From positions 1,488,001-1,552,000 of the forward strand of contig JADJPW010000001.1 in NCBI GenBank assembly GCA_016713035.1: DNA of 64,000 nt, given 5' to 3'. Source of the DNA: Verrucomicrobiaceae bacterium (GTDB taxonomy: Bacteria > Verrucomicrobiota > Verrucomicrobiia > Verrucomicrobiales > Verrucomicrobiaceae). The position numbers and the translations under genes are program-made. The notes beneath the pieces are model-generated. The model did no database searches, was not told where the DNA came from, and saw nothing but the letters and a program-made list of their open reading frames with translations. Shown here one piece after another: positions 48,498-57,371 of this stretch (position 1 is its first letter; the number at the start of each line of letters is the position of its first letter).

Positions 48498-49808
48498 TCA
48501 GTTGGAGGCATGAAGCACCTCGTGGAGGGTGCGGTGGATGCGGGTGGTGGTTTTTTCGCGGCCGATGAGGTGGGCGATGGTGGTGACGCCGGGGCCGCGG
48601 GCTTGTCCACTGAGGGAGAATCGCAGCAGGGGCATGAGGGCTCCCGGTTTGACGCTGGCGTCACGGGCGGCGGCCTCGACGGCGTCGTGCACGGTTTGTT
48701 CACTCCAGGTGGCGTCTTCGCAGGCGGAGAGTTTTTCGGCGCAGGCGCGGAGTAGGGCGGCGTTTTCGGGCTTGGCGGTCAGTTTGGCCCGGACGTCGTC
48801 TTCAAAGGGGAAGTCCTCGCGGAAGAAGTAGTGCGTCCACTCGGGTAGCTCGGTGAGGAGGTTGATTTTCTCGCGCACGCTGTGGAGGGCGGCGGCGGCG
48901 GTGCTGTCGTCGGTCCAGGTGAGGCCTTTGGCGGCGAGGAAGGGGCGTGCGGCTTCGAGGAGGGCTGCGGGAGTCATTTCTCGCAGGTATTGCGCATTGA
49001 ACCAGAGGGACTTTTTGAGATCGAATTTGGCGTTGCTGCTGTGGATGGCCTCGGGGTCGAATAGGGCGACGAGTTCGGTGCGGGAGAGCTTTTCGTGCTC
49101 GGACTTGGGTGTCCAGCCGAGGAGGCAGAGGTAGTTAAAGACGGCTTCGGAGAGGTAGCCGGCATGCATGTAGCTGTGCTCGATGGCGCTGCCTTCATCA
49201 CGCTTGCTCATTTTGGTGCCATCTGGGTTCAGGATGAGCGGTATGTGAGCATAGGTGGGCGGATTGGCTCCAAAGGCGTTGAAGAGGTCGATGTGCTTCC
49301 AGGTGTTGGAGAGGTGGTCTTCCCCTCGGATGACGTGGGAGATGCGCATTTCGATGTCATCGACGACATTGACGAAGTGGAAGATGTAGCTGCCATCTGG
49401 GCGGCGGATGGTCATGTCTGGCTCTTCGGTGGGGGCGAAGGTGACATCTCCACAGACGAGGTCGTGGACGGTGATGGCAGTGCGGCTGAATTTGAAGCGG
49501 ACGGCTCCATTGTCCTCGGTGTAGAGGCGACCTGCGGCTTCGAGCCTGGCAAAATAGGCGTCGTAGATGGCTTTGCGCTCACTTTGATAATAGGGGCCTT
49601 CATCCCATTCGAGGCCGAGCCATTTCATGCCTTTAATGATGCCTTCGGAGGCTTGGGCGGTGTTGCGGGCTCCATCGGTGTCCTCGACACGGAGGACGAA
49701 GATGCCGCCTGTTTTACGGGCGAGTAGCCAATTAAAGAGAGCGGTGCGGGCACCTCCGACATGGAGGTCTCCCGTGGGCGATGGGGCAAAACGGACGCGT
49801 ACGGACAT
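48498..49808 (-). CDS. gltX: Glutamyl-tRNA synthetase
   Basis: 436 aa from the ATG at 49808. The class I synthetase signature is intact, with the HIGH-type PSPTGDLHVGGARTALFN at the N terminus and LNPDGTKMSKRDEGSA as the KMSKS loop near residue 235. Anticodon-binding helices fill the C-terminal third. The length is slightly under the usual 460-490 aa. A Zn-binding Cys cluster of the E. coli type is not obvious. No adjacent gatCAB genes are seen, so whether it also charges tRNA-Gln cannot be said. Confidence 0.93.
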   Translation of the reverse strand: MSVRVRFAPSPTGDLHVGGARTALFNWLLARKTGGIFVLRVEDTDGARNTAQASEGIIKGMKWLGLEWDEGPYYQSERKAIYDAYFARLEAAGRLYTEDNGAVRFKFSRTAITVHDLVCGDVTFAPTEEPDMTIRRPDGSYIFHFVNVVDDIEMRISHVIRGEDHLSNTWKHIDLFNAFGANPPTYAHIPLILNPDGTKMSKRDEGSAIEHSYMHAGYLSEAVFNYLCLLGWTPKSEHEKLSRTELVALFDPEAIHSSNAKFDLKKSLWFNAQYLREMTPAALLEAARPFLAAKGLTWTDDSTAAAALHSVREKINLLTELPEWTHYFFREDFPFEDDVRAKLTAKPENAALLRACAEKLSACEDATWSEQTVHDAVEAAARDASVKPGALMPLLRFSLSGQARGPGVTTIAHLIGREKTTTRIHRTLHEVLHASN

Positions 49809-50009
49809 GATGGAGAATAGGCTAGCGGGGTGTGGACTACAGTTCCGCTTACGAGCTGTTCGCAGCGGATTCAACTGCGAAGGTGCAATGAGCAAATCGG
49901 TGCTCTGGCTTCCCGTGGAGCTACTAAGGGCCACCAAGTCCCCATCCAGACTAGGTGGAGGGGAATTCGGGGCTTTTCGACTTCAGTGACCAGAGAGTCT
50001 CTGTGCACT

Positions 50010-50876
50010 TTACTGCTTGGGAGCTGCTGGAGCGGGAGCTGGTGTCGGAGCAGGAGCGGGGACTTCGACGGGAAGAGAGGTGGCGCTTTTGGGGGCGGGG
50101 GGAGGGCTGCCAGGAGGGGCGATGTCGGAGGAGAGCTTCATTTCTGGCAGGCCGGGAAGGCTGCCGCCACCTGTGACGGAGGGGATTTTGAACTCGGGTT
50201 TGGCGGGCTCTGTGGACTTGGGAGCAGGTGGCGGATCGACTTCTTTGGTCGGGAGATTGGCGGCGAGCCAGTCGAGGCGAGTTTTGCTGGTTTCTTCAAA
50301 GGTGGAGACGCCTGGGTATTTGGAGGTGGCGTCTTCGTAGGCTTTTTTGGCCTCATCGGCTTTGCCATCTGCCCAGAGCATGTCACCGAGGCGGATCTGT
50401 GCCAGCTGGGCGAGGTCTGTGCCTGCGAATTCGCTAAGGACACGCTCAAAGCCTGCTTTGGCATCTGCTTTGTCCCCCATGGCTTCCTGCTTGGTGGCGA
50501 GGGCGAGCACGGTCTGTGCGTAGGCGGGGTGGGTGGCGTTTTCGCTGATGAATTTCTTCAGCGCATCGACGGCGGAGGTTTTTTCGTTCTTTTCCCAATG
50601 CAGGTCTGCCTTCAAAAGGAGGGCGTTGGCAGCGGCTACGGTGCCGGAGTGGTTTTTGATGACGAGGTCGCAGTCTTCGGCAGTTTTTGCGCTGCTGAAG
50701 GCTTCTGAGGCGGCATCTGCGGCGGCTTGCTGATTGCTACGAATGAGGCCCCAGGCGACTAGCGCGGCGATGATGACGAGTCCGGCTAGAAGCAGCTTTT
50801 TGAATTGTTTTTCGAGTGCCTGCTCATCAGCGGGCGTGTCGAGGGCGGCGGGGTTGTTGGAGGGTTCGGTACTCAC
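50010..50876 (-). CDS. YfgM-like TPR membrane protein
   Basis: About 288 aa if it starts at GTG 50876. An upstream GTG at 50924 adds 16 residues but overlaps cysK and a repeat-like spacer. It has one membrane helix near residue 40 (LLLAGLVIIAALVAWGLI), then TPR repeats (ALLLKADLHWEKNEKTSAV, YAQTVLALATKQEAMGDKA, LAQIRLGDMLWADGKADEA) and a Pro/Ala-rich tail. The layout resembles the periplasmic TPR protein YfgM associated with the SecYEG/BamB pathway. Direct partners are not in the window. Confidence 0.65.
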   Translation of the reverse strand: MSTEPSNNPAALDTPADEQALEKQFKKLLLAGLVIIAALVAWGLIRSNQQAAADAASEAFSSAKTAEDCDLVIKNHSGTVAAANALLLKADLHWEKNEKTSAVDALKKFISENATHPAYAQTVLALATKQEAMGDKADAKAGFERVLSEFAGTDLAQLAQIRLGDMLWADGKADEAKKAYEDATSKYPGVSTFEETSKTRLDWLAANLPTKEVDPPPAPKSTEPAKPEFKIPSVTGGGSLPGLPEMKLSSDIAPPGSPPPAPKSATSLPVEVPAPAPTPAPAPAAPKQ

Positions 50877-50916
50877 TAGATTTTTCTCGGTTCTCGGTTC
50901 TGGGTTGCCGGTTGTA

Positions 50917-51894
50917 TTAGGCACCTACTTTGGCGCGGGCCTCGTCTGCGAGGGCGGTGGAGAGGTAGCGCTCGCCAGTGGAGCAGGCGACGGTGACGAT
51001 GAGCTTGCCGGCATTTTCTGGGCGCTGGGCGACCTGGATGGCGGCGCAGACGTTGGCCCCGGTGCTGATGCCGACGAGGATGCCTTCTTCTTTGGCAAGG
51101 CGGCGTGCCATGGTGAAGGCTTCGTCGTTGCTGATTTTGATGCACTCGGTGATCTGGCTGTTTCCGGTGCTGTCTTTGAGGTGGAGGTTCACTGGGACGA
51201 AGCCAGCTCCGGTGCCCTGGATTTTATGCGGGCCTGGCTGCACGGGCTGACCAGAGAGTGTCTGCGAGATGACGGGGGAGGCATCTGGCTCGACGGCGAT
51301 GGCTTGGAAGCTCGGTTTGCGAGGTTTGAGGGCCTCGACGACGCCCGTGATGGTACCACCAGTGCCTACGGCGGAGACGAGGATGTCGATCTTGCCATCG
51401 GTGTCGTTCCAGAGCTCTTCGGCAGTGGTGCGCATGTGGATGGCTGGATTGGCCGGATTTTCAAACTGCTGCGGCATCCAGGCGTTTGGCGTGGCTTTGA
51501 CGAGTTCCTCCGCTTTGGCGATGGCACCCTTCATGCCTTTTGGCCCTTCGGTGAGGACGAGCTCCGCGCCGAGTAGGGCGAGGAGGGTGCGACGCTCCAG
51601 GGACATGGTCTCTGGCATGGTGAGGATGAGTTTGTAGCCTTTGGCGGCTGCGACAAAGGCGAGCGCGATGCCGGTGTTACCACTGGTGGGCTCGATGATG
51701 ACGGTGTCGGGCTTGAGGATGCCGCGTTTTTCAGCGTCTTCGATCATGGCCATGCCGATACGGTCTTTGACGGAGCCGAGTGGGTTAAAGAACTCACATT
51801 TGAGGGCGATAGTGGCATTGAGCCCCGCTGTTACCTTGTTGAGCTTCACGAGTGGCGTCTTGCCAATGGTTTCGACGATGTTGTTGTAGATCAT
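50917..51894 (-). CDS. cysK: Cysteine synthase (O-acetylserine sulfhydrylase)
   Basis: 325 aa, the typical length. PLP fold-type II features are the lysine motif FFNPLGSVKDRIG (Lys near residue 42), EPTSGNTGIALAFVAAAKGY (substrate-loop TSGNT), SAVGTGGTITGVVEALK (phosphate-binding GTGGT) and GISTGANVCAAIQVA. It forms cysteine from O-acetylserine and sulfide in the cytoplasm. No cysE is adjacent. Its stop touches the TPR gene, and aspC lies 56 bp upstream. Confidence 0.95.
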   Translation of the reverse strand: MIYNNIVETIGKTPLVKLNKVTAGLNATIALKCEFFNPLGSVKDRIGMAMIEDAEKRGILKPDTVIIEPTSGNTGIALAFVAAAKGYKLILTMPETMSLERRTLLALLGAELVLTEGPKGMKGAIAKAEELVKATPNAWMPQQFENPANPAIHMRTTAEELWNDTDGKIDILVSAVGTGGTITGVVEALKPRKPSFQAIAVEPDASPVISQTLSGQPVQPGPHKIQGTGAGFVPVNLHLKDSTGNSQITECIKISNDEAFTMARRLAKEEGILVGISTGANVCAAIQVAQRPENAGKLIVTVACSTGERYLSTALADEARAKVGA

Positions 51895-51950
51895 AAGAGT
51901 AAGGGCGGGGTTAATGTTACGGGATGGTCAAAGGGCCGCGTGGCGGCGGA

Positions 51951-53117
51951 TTAATGCTGGGCGCAGAATTCCTCAAAGCGGTCCATGCCGGAGTTGATGA
52001 TCTCCAGGCTGGTGGCGTAGCTGAAGCGGATGGTGTGCTCGGCTCCGAAGGCGACGCCTGGGACGGCGGCGACACGCTGCTTGCTGAGAAGTTTTTCGCA
52101 GAAGTTCACGCTCTTGATGCCGGTCTGCTCGATATCGACGAGGAAGTAGAAGGCACCCTTTGGCTCGACGACGCGGACTTTTTTGATGTTTTGCAGGCGG
52201 CTGAGCATGTATTGACGACGGACGTCGAACTCATCACGCATGTCGGCGACGATCTGCTGATCACCCTGGAGAGCGGCGAGGGCTCCGTATTGAGCAAAGG
52301 TGGTGGGATTGCTGGTGGTGTGGCTCTGGATGGTGTCGATGGCGGTGGCGATGGCCTTCGGTGCGGCGGTGTAGCCGAGGCGCCAGCCGGTCATGGCGTA
52401 GGCTTTGGAGAAGCCATTGATGGTGATGGTGTGGTCGTAGATTTCTTTGCTGATGCTGGCGATGGAGACGTGCTTTTCACCGCAATAGACGAGTTTCTCA
52501 TAGATCTCGTCGCTGAGGATGATGATGTCTTCTCCTGCGGCGATCTCACCGATCTGGGCCAGCTCTTCTTTGGAGTAAACGCTGCCGGTGGGGTTGCCAG
52601 GGCTGTTGATGATGATCATCTTGGTGAGCGGGGACATGGCGTCCTCGAACTCGCTAGGGGTGATCTTCCAGTCGTTTTCGCGCTTGGTTTCGACGATGAC
52701 GGGGACGCCGCCGACCATGCGGACCATTTCTGGGTAGCTCGTCCAGTAGGGTGCAGGGATGATGACTTCATCACCAGGATTGACGACGGCGAGGATGGCG
52801 TTGTAGCAGGAGTGCTTGGCACCGCAGTTCACGCTGATCTGGGAGGGCTCGTATTGGAGGCCGTTGTCCACGAGGAACTTGGCGGCGATGGCTTCGCGGA
52901 GTTCGAGGATGCCGGCGCTCTCGGTGTAGCGGGTCTGGCCTTTATTGAGGGCATCGATGGCAGCAGCAGTGATGTGCGCGGGGGTATTGAAGTCAGGCTC
53001 TCCGGCTCCGAAGCTCAACACGTCGATCCCCTGTTTCTTGAGCGCCTTCGCCTGGGCGGTGATGGAGAGAGTCATAGAAGGGGCGACTTCGGCGATGTTC
53101 TTGGCAATGAAATCCAT
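51951..53117 (-). CDS. aspC: Aspartate aminotransferase (class I/II)
   Basis: 388 aa. PLP-dependent fold-type I: VLSFGAGEPDFNTPAHITAA, RYTESAGILELREAIAAKF, NCGAKHSCYNAILAVVNPGD, ILSDEIYEKLVYCGEKHVS and the Schiff-base Lys in NGFSKAYAMTGWRLGYTAAP. This is the 1,2-subgroup (AspC/AspB, thermophile-like) pattern, rather than E. coli AspC. It makes aspartate or glutamate by exchange with 2-oxoglutarate. It precedes cysK and follows an M20 peptidase gene on the same strand. Confidence 0.9.
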   Translation of the reverse strand: MDFIAKNIAEVAPSMTLSITAQAKALKKQGIDVLSFGAGEPDFNTPAHITAAAIDALNKGQTRYTESAGILELREAIAAKFLVDNGLQYEPSQISVNCGAKHSCYNAILAVVNPGDEVIIPAPYWTSYPEMVRMVGGVPVIVETKRENDWKITPSEFEDAMSPLTKMIIINSPGNPTGSVYSKEELAQIGEIAAGEDIIILSDEIYEKLVYCGEKHVSIASISKEIYDHTITINGFSKAYAMTGWRLGYTAAPKAIATAIDTIQSHTTSNPTTFAQYGALAALQGDQQIVADMRDEFDVRRQYMLSRLQNIKKVRVVEPKGAFYFLVDIEQTGIKSVNFCEKLLSKQRVAAVPGVAFGAEHTIRFSYATSLEIINSGMDRFEEFCAQH

Positions 53118-53254
53118 AAAAGGTACGGGGGGATGTAAAAAGGTGGTTGGGATCGGGGGCCGCCTACAAAGGCGGGGAAGGCCCGGTGGTCAAGTCGGCA
53201 AGATGGTCAAGGACGGCGAGCTTTTGCTCCGCCCAAGAGGCCCGTCTATGGCCG

Positions 53255-54406
53255 TCAGGCATGCGTACCTCCTCCGAAGCGCTGGGCGGCAGCGCGGTAA
53301 AAGGTGACGGCTTCTTCGACTTGGGCACACTCGACATACTCGATGGCGGCGTGGGCCTGATCGATGCTGCCGGGGCCAAAGAGCACCGTGGGGATGCCCA
53401 GGCGGGCGAACTTGCTGGCATCACTGCAAAAGGGCACTCCGCACACGCCATCCTCCCGCTGCATGCTGCGCAGCACATCCTGACAGAGATGGATGAAGGG
53501 ATGGCCCGCATCGGTCTGAAAGGGCCAATCGGAGAGCATCGGGGGCTCCATTTCAGCGAGCACCTCTGGATGATGCTGCATGAGTGCATCTAGGATACCC
53601 TGGTAGTGTGCGAGGACGCTTTCGAGCTCTTCACCTGGGAGCAGGCGGCGGTCGATTTCGATGACGGCCTCATCCGGGACGAAATTGACCTGCACGCCAC
53701 CGCGCATGACGCCGACGTTGCAGGTGGCCGGACCGAGCAGGGGGTGCGGGTGGTTTTGCAGGCTGTCGTGGTCGTTTTGCAAGGCGAGGACGACGCGTGA
53801 CATGGCGGTGATGGCATTGATGCCGAGGTGGGGCTTGGCACTGTGTGCGGCCTTCCCACGGGTGCGGATGCGCCAGCGCACACAGCCTTTGCTAGCGATG
53901 ACGCAGCGCATTTCTGTAGGCTCTGCGACGATGGCGGCACGGGCTTGGAGGCCCTCACAGAGCTTCACGACACCACGGAAGGAAAACTCCTCATCGACCA
54001 CGGCGGCCATCCATACATCACCGGGTGGTTTTTCGCTCGATGCGTGGATTTCTGCTGCGGCATGCATCATGGCAGCGAGTCCGGCCTTGTCATCGACGCT
54101 GCCGCGTCCGTAGAGCCTGCCATCACGCACGACGGGGTCAAAGGGGGCAATGGTCATGCCTTTGGTGGATACGGTGTCCATGTGAGCCTCCAGGATGATG
54201 GGCGGGGTGGTGCTGCGACCTGGCACGCGGGCGATGACGTTGTTCCGACCGGGGAAGACTTCTTGCTCCCTCACCTCGATGCCGCGCTGCTCGAAAAAAC
54301 GCCGCACGTAGGCCGCGACGCCTGCTTCACCCGGACCACCTTCATAGGCGCTGTTGACGCTGTTGATGCGCACGAGGTCTGCGAGGGTTTCGAGGACGTG
54401 TGACAT
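53255..54406 (-). CDS. M20 family metallopeptidase (acetylornithine deacetylase/DapE-like)
   Basis: 383 aa. Metal ligands are visible in LEAHMDTVST (His/Asp), GRGSVDDKAGLAAM (bridging Asp), VDEEFSFRGV (catalytic/bridging Glu) and a late His in the VLFGPGSIDQAHAAIEYVEC region. There is a dimerisation domain between residues ~170 and 280 (HSAKPHLGINAITAMSRVV). Sequence alone does not separate ArgE, DapE and ACY1 roles, hence no symbol. It is followed by aspC after 137 bp and preceded by ribF after 27 bp. Confidence 0.85.
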   Translation of the reverse strand: MSHVLETLADLVRINSVNSAYEGGPGEAGVAAYVRRFFEQRGIEVREQEVFPGRNNVIARVPGRSTTPPIILEAHMDTVSTKGMTIAPFDPVVRDGRLYGRGSVDDKAGLAAMMHAAAEIHASSEKPPGDVWMAAVVDEEFSFRGVVKLCEGLQARAAIVAEPTEMRCVIASKGCVRWRIRTRGKAAHSAKPHLGINAITAMSRVVLALQNDHDSLQNHPHPLLGPATCNVGVMRGGVQVNFVPDEAVIEIDRRLLPGEELESVLAHYQGILDALMQHHPEVLAEMEPPMLSDWPFQTDAGHPFIHLCQDVLRSMQREDGVCGVPFCSDASKFARLGIPTVLFGPGSIDQAHAAIEYVECAQVEEAVTFYRAAAQRFGGGTHA

Positions 54407-54433
54407 GACTTGGAGTCGGTTTCTGAGGTCGAT

Positions 54434-55381
54434 TTAAGAGGTTAGCAGCGTGCGTGCTGTTGCTGCATCACGAGCGATCTGGGCGGTGAGGCTATCCAGA
54501 TCGGTGAATTTTTGCACATCTCTGAGTTTTTGCACAAAACGAACTTCCAAGTCTTTGCCGTAGCAGTCACCGCTCCAATCGAGCAAATGCACTTCGAGCC
54601 CCGGATCGGCATTTTCGGCCACGGTAGGCTTAGTGCCGAGATTGGCCACGCCGGGCAGCCAAGGGTCATTTTTGTGCAGTCGGGCGTGGACGGCGTAAAC
54701 GCCTGAGGGAGGGAGTTGCTCGTTTTCCACCTCCACATTGGCGGTGGGAAAGCCGAGCTGGCGACCGAGACGGCGGCCTTCGACGATTTTCCCAAAAACG
54801 CTGTACTCATGCCCGAGCATGCGTGCTGCGAGGGCGAAATCTCCGCTGGCGACGGCCTCGCGGATGAGAGTGCTGCTGACGGTGGCCCCCTGGATGCACA
54901 CGGGCGGCACACCATAGACGGCGAATCCATGCTCACGCCCGAGATCCGTGAGTAGATGGATGTCTCCCTCACGCCCTCGTCCGAAACTCCATGCATAACC
55001 GACGGCGATGCAGCCGAGGGGCCGCGCGGCACGCACGAGGTGCTCCACAAAGGCCCGCGCGGGTGTTTTGGCAGTCTCTGAGGTGAAGGGGCAGACCAGG
55101 AGGCACTGCACACCTGCTTCCTCCAATATGCGGCGCTGATGCTGTGCGCCGCAGAGCAAGCGGGGAGCGGCACCTGGCCGCAGCACACGCAGCGGATGCG
55201 GATCAAAGGTGAGGACGACGGCGGTGCCTCCATGCGTGCGTGCATGCTCACTGGCTGCACGGATGACCTCCTGGTGGCCGAGATGCACTCCGTCGAATAC
55301 GCCTACGGCCAGGGCCACCGGCCCCGGCACGGAGGAGAGTTCATCAATGCTGTGCAACACGCGCATGCTGCTTTCTTTCAT
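54434..55381 (-). CDS. ribF: Bifunctional riboflavin kinase / FAD synthetase
   Basis: 315 aa. The start at 55381 is shown; the Met at 55366 five codons later is equally possible. The FAD synthetase half has the nucleotidyl-transferase motif VFDGVHLGHQEVIRAASE and SSTLIREAVASGDFALA. The flavokinase half has GRRLGRQLGFPTANVEV and LHKNDPWLPGVANLGTKPTV. It makes FMN and FAD from riboflavin in the cytoplasm. It is in the same strand run as the downstream M20 gene and the upstream coiled-coil gene. Confidence 0.93.
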   Translation of the reverse strand: MKESSMRVLHSIDELSSVPGPVALAVGVFDGVHLGHQEVIRAASEHARTHGGTAVVLTFDPHPLRVLRPGAAPRLLCGAQHQRRILEEAGVQCLLVCPFTSETAKTPARAFVEHLVRAARPLGCIAVGYAWSFGRGREGDIHLLTDLGREHGFAVYGVPPVCIQGATVSSTLIREAVASGDFALAARMLGHEYSVFGKIVEGRRLGRQLGFPTANVEVENEQLPPSGVYAVHARLHKNDPWLPGVANLGTKPTVAENADPGLEVHLLDWSGDCYGKDLEVRFVQKLRDVQKFTDLDSLTAQIARDAATARTLLTS

Positions 55382-55445
55382 GGCGCGGAGTGAGGGGAGT
55401 GAAAGAGGAAAGAGGCCTCATTGAGCGGTTCTCGCACCGCGGCAC

Positions 55446-57320
55446 TCATTTGGTGCCCTCGAAGCGGCGACGTAGCTCATTGAAGTAGCGGCGGACTTGA
55501 GCACGGCGTGCGGGAGGGAGGGCGGCTTCATCCAGAGCGGCTTCTTCGGCCTGGAGGGCATCCAGGGCGGTGGGTGCGGAGGTAGGAGCTGCGGCCTTTT
55601 CACCGCTGCGCTGGCCACCGGCGACGCTGCGGGTGGTGCTTTGCCCTTCATTGCCAGATTGGGCTTGGACGACGCTTTGCTGCGTGGTGTCGATTTTTTC
55701 GGTCGGGGTGTTGTTGAGCTCGGCTTTGCCTGCGCCGGGCTTATTGCCGCCTGCATTGGGGGCATTGACGCTGATGCTGGGGCCACCACTATCCTCGCCA
55801 CCGGGGAGGACGACGATGGGGGATTTGTCATCTGGCTGCGGCGGTGGCATACCGGGGACGGGAGCGATGAGCATGGGCTGGCCTTGATTGACTTGGCCTT
55901 CACCGGGCTGCTGGCCGGGCTGGCGCTCGGCGAGTGTCATCATGTTTTTTTGCTCCCCCTGGCCGCCCTCGGCTCCAGGTTGGGGCTGCATCATCTGGTT
56001 TTGGCCTTCCTGGCCACCGATGCCGGGCGGTGTGAGCATTTGCTGCTGCTGGCCGGCACCTTGCTGCCCTGGCTGGGACTGTCCGACCTGCTGGGAGGCT
56101 CCAGGTTGGCCTTCTTGGCCGGGTTGGGCGGATTGACCTTGTTGGCCGAGCTGCTGCACGTCGCCGGCTTCGCCGGTCATGGCCCCTCCAGCTTCGCGGA
56201 GCTGCTGGGCGAGCTGGCGGAGCTCGTCACGCGCCATTTCACGGAGTTGCTGCTCACGCAGTTTTTCGGCGAGCTTTTGGAACTCGGCTCCTGCCGCTTT
56301 GGGATCTGCGGATTGCATGTGATCGGCGGCACGCAGGACATGCCCACCGACGACGCGGCTGCGATCGGCCTCCTCAGCGGCTTGTTTCACGTCTGTGAGG
56401 GTCTGCGTCATGCGCTGGCTTGCCTCTGGTGGCAAGGCGGTGTCTTGGAGGGTCTGTGAGAGCTTTTCGGCGGCTTGGACGGCGTTGGCGGTCTTTTTTG
56501 CCGCGATGGCGTCTCCGAGGTCTGCGGTGTCTGCGTGGTTGCGTAGCTCGCTAACGAGCGGATCGCTGGCCCAGGCGTCTTTTTCTTCGGTGAGCTGATT
56601 GGCGGTTTTTTCGGCTTCGCGTGCTTGGCGTTCGAGTTTGGCTAAAAGCTCGCGGGCATCCTTTCCAGAGGCATCGGTGAGCTCTGCGGCGGTTTCTGCG
56701 ACGCGTGTTTTGAGCTCTTCGATTTGTTTTTTCTCTTGGGCATCGAGGGCGCTGAGTTTCTGCGCATCGAGAGGGTGCTGCTGCAATTCACGGGCGGCGC
56801 GGGCGGCCTGTGCGGCCATTTCATCATCGACGAGGAGGGTTTCTGCACGCGGAGTACGCACCGCGCTGATGAGGGTGCCGAGGAAGACGAGTAGGAGTGG
56901 TAGTGCGAGCCAGCGTGCGGGCCGCAGAGGTAGATCACGGGCTAAAGCGGGCAGGGCGGCGGGTAGGGCGGCTTTTTGCGCTGCGAGATGGACTTGGGCG
57001 GCATGGCTGGGCTCTTGGTGCGACTCGAACCACCAGGCGGTGGCAAAGGCCTCACGCCTGCCTGCGGCGGCATCCCAGAGAGCAAGGGCGCTGAATTCAC
57101 CAGGCCGACGCAGCCAAGTGATGAGTAGGCTACCAGCGGTCCAGAGAAGCCACGCGAGCCAAAGGGCCGTGATGATGCCTGCGCCACCACGCCAGGCGAA
57201 AAGAAGGAGCAAAGCCAAAAGCCCGCTCACGGGCCAAAGCGTGCGCTCCAGGCACGAAAGCCAGCGGCGCAGTGTGACACGCATGCAGACGCGGCGGGCG
57301 GTTTCGGTGAAGGTGGGCAT
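55446..57320 (-). CDS. Membrane-anchored coiled-coil protein with Gln/Gly/Pro-rich region (DUF4175-like)
   Basis: 624 aa. Two membrane helices lie in the first 70 residues (LWPVSGLLALLLLFAW; IITALWLAWLLWTAGSLLI) and a third near 145 (LALPLLLVFLGTLI). A Glu/Lys/Ala-rich coiled coil follows (~170-390), then a Gln/Gly/Pro low-complexity stretch (~390-550), then a short structured C terminus (ALPPARRAQVRRYFNEL). The layout is that of the DUF4175-type proteins found in MoxR/VWA clusters of verrucomicrobia and planctomycetes. Here the MoxR gene is 32 kb away. The function is unknown. Confidence 0.65.
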   Translation of the reverse strand: MPTFTETARRVCMRVTLRRWLSCLERTLWPVSGLLALLLLFAWRGGAGIITALWLAWLLWTAGSLLITWLRRPGEFSALALWDAAAGRREAFATAWWFESHQEPSHAAQVHLAAQKAALPAALPALARDLPLRPARWLALPLLLVFLGTLISAVRTPRAETLLVDDEMAAQAARAARELQQHPLDAQKLSALDAQEKKQIEELKTRVAETAAELTDASGKDARELLAKLERQAREAEKTANQLTEEKDAWASDPLVSELRNHADTADLGDAIAAKKTANAVQAAEKLSQTLQDTALPPEASQRMTQTLTDVKQAAEEADRSRVVGGHVLRAADHMQSADPKAAGAEFQKLAEKLREQQLREMARDELRQLAQQLREAGGAMTGEAGDVQQLGQQGQSAQPGQEGQPGASQQVGQSQPGQQGAGQQQQMLTPPGIGGQEGQNQMMQPQPGAEGGQGEQKNMMTLAERQPGQQPGEGQVNQGQPMLIAPVPGMPPPQPDDKSPIVVLPGGEDSGGPSISVNAPNAGGNKPGAGKAELNNTPTEKIDTTQQSVVQAQSGNEGQSTTRSVAGGQRSGEKAAAPTSAPTALDALQAEEAALDEAALPPARRAQVRRYFNELRRRFEGTK

Positions 57321-57371
57321 ACCACCGATGAAAGGGCAAAAAGCCCGGTCTGAAAAGAGCCAATTACGACT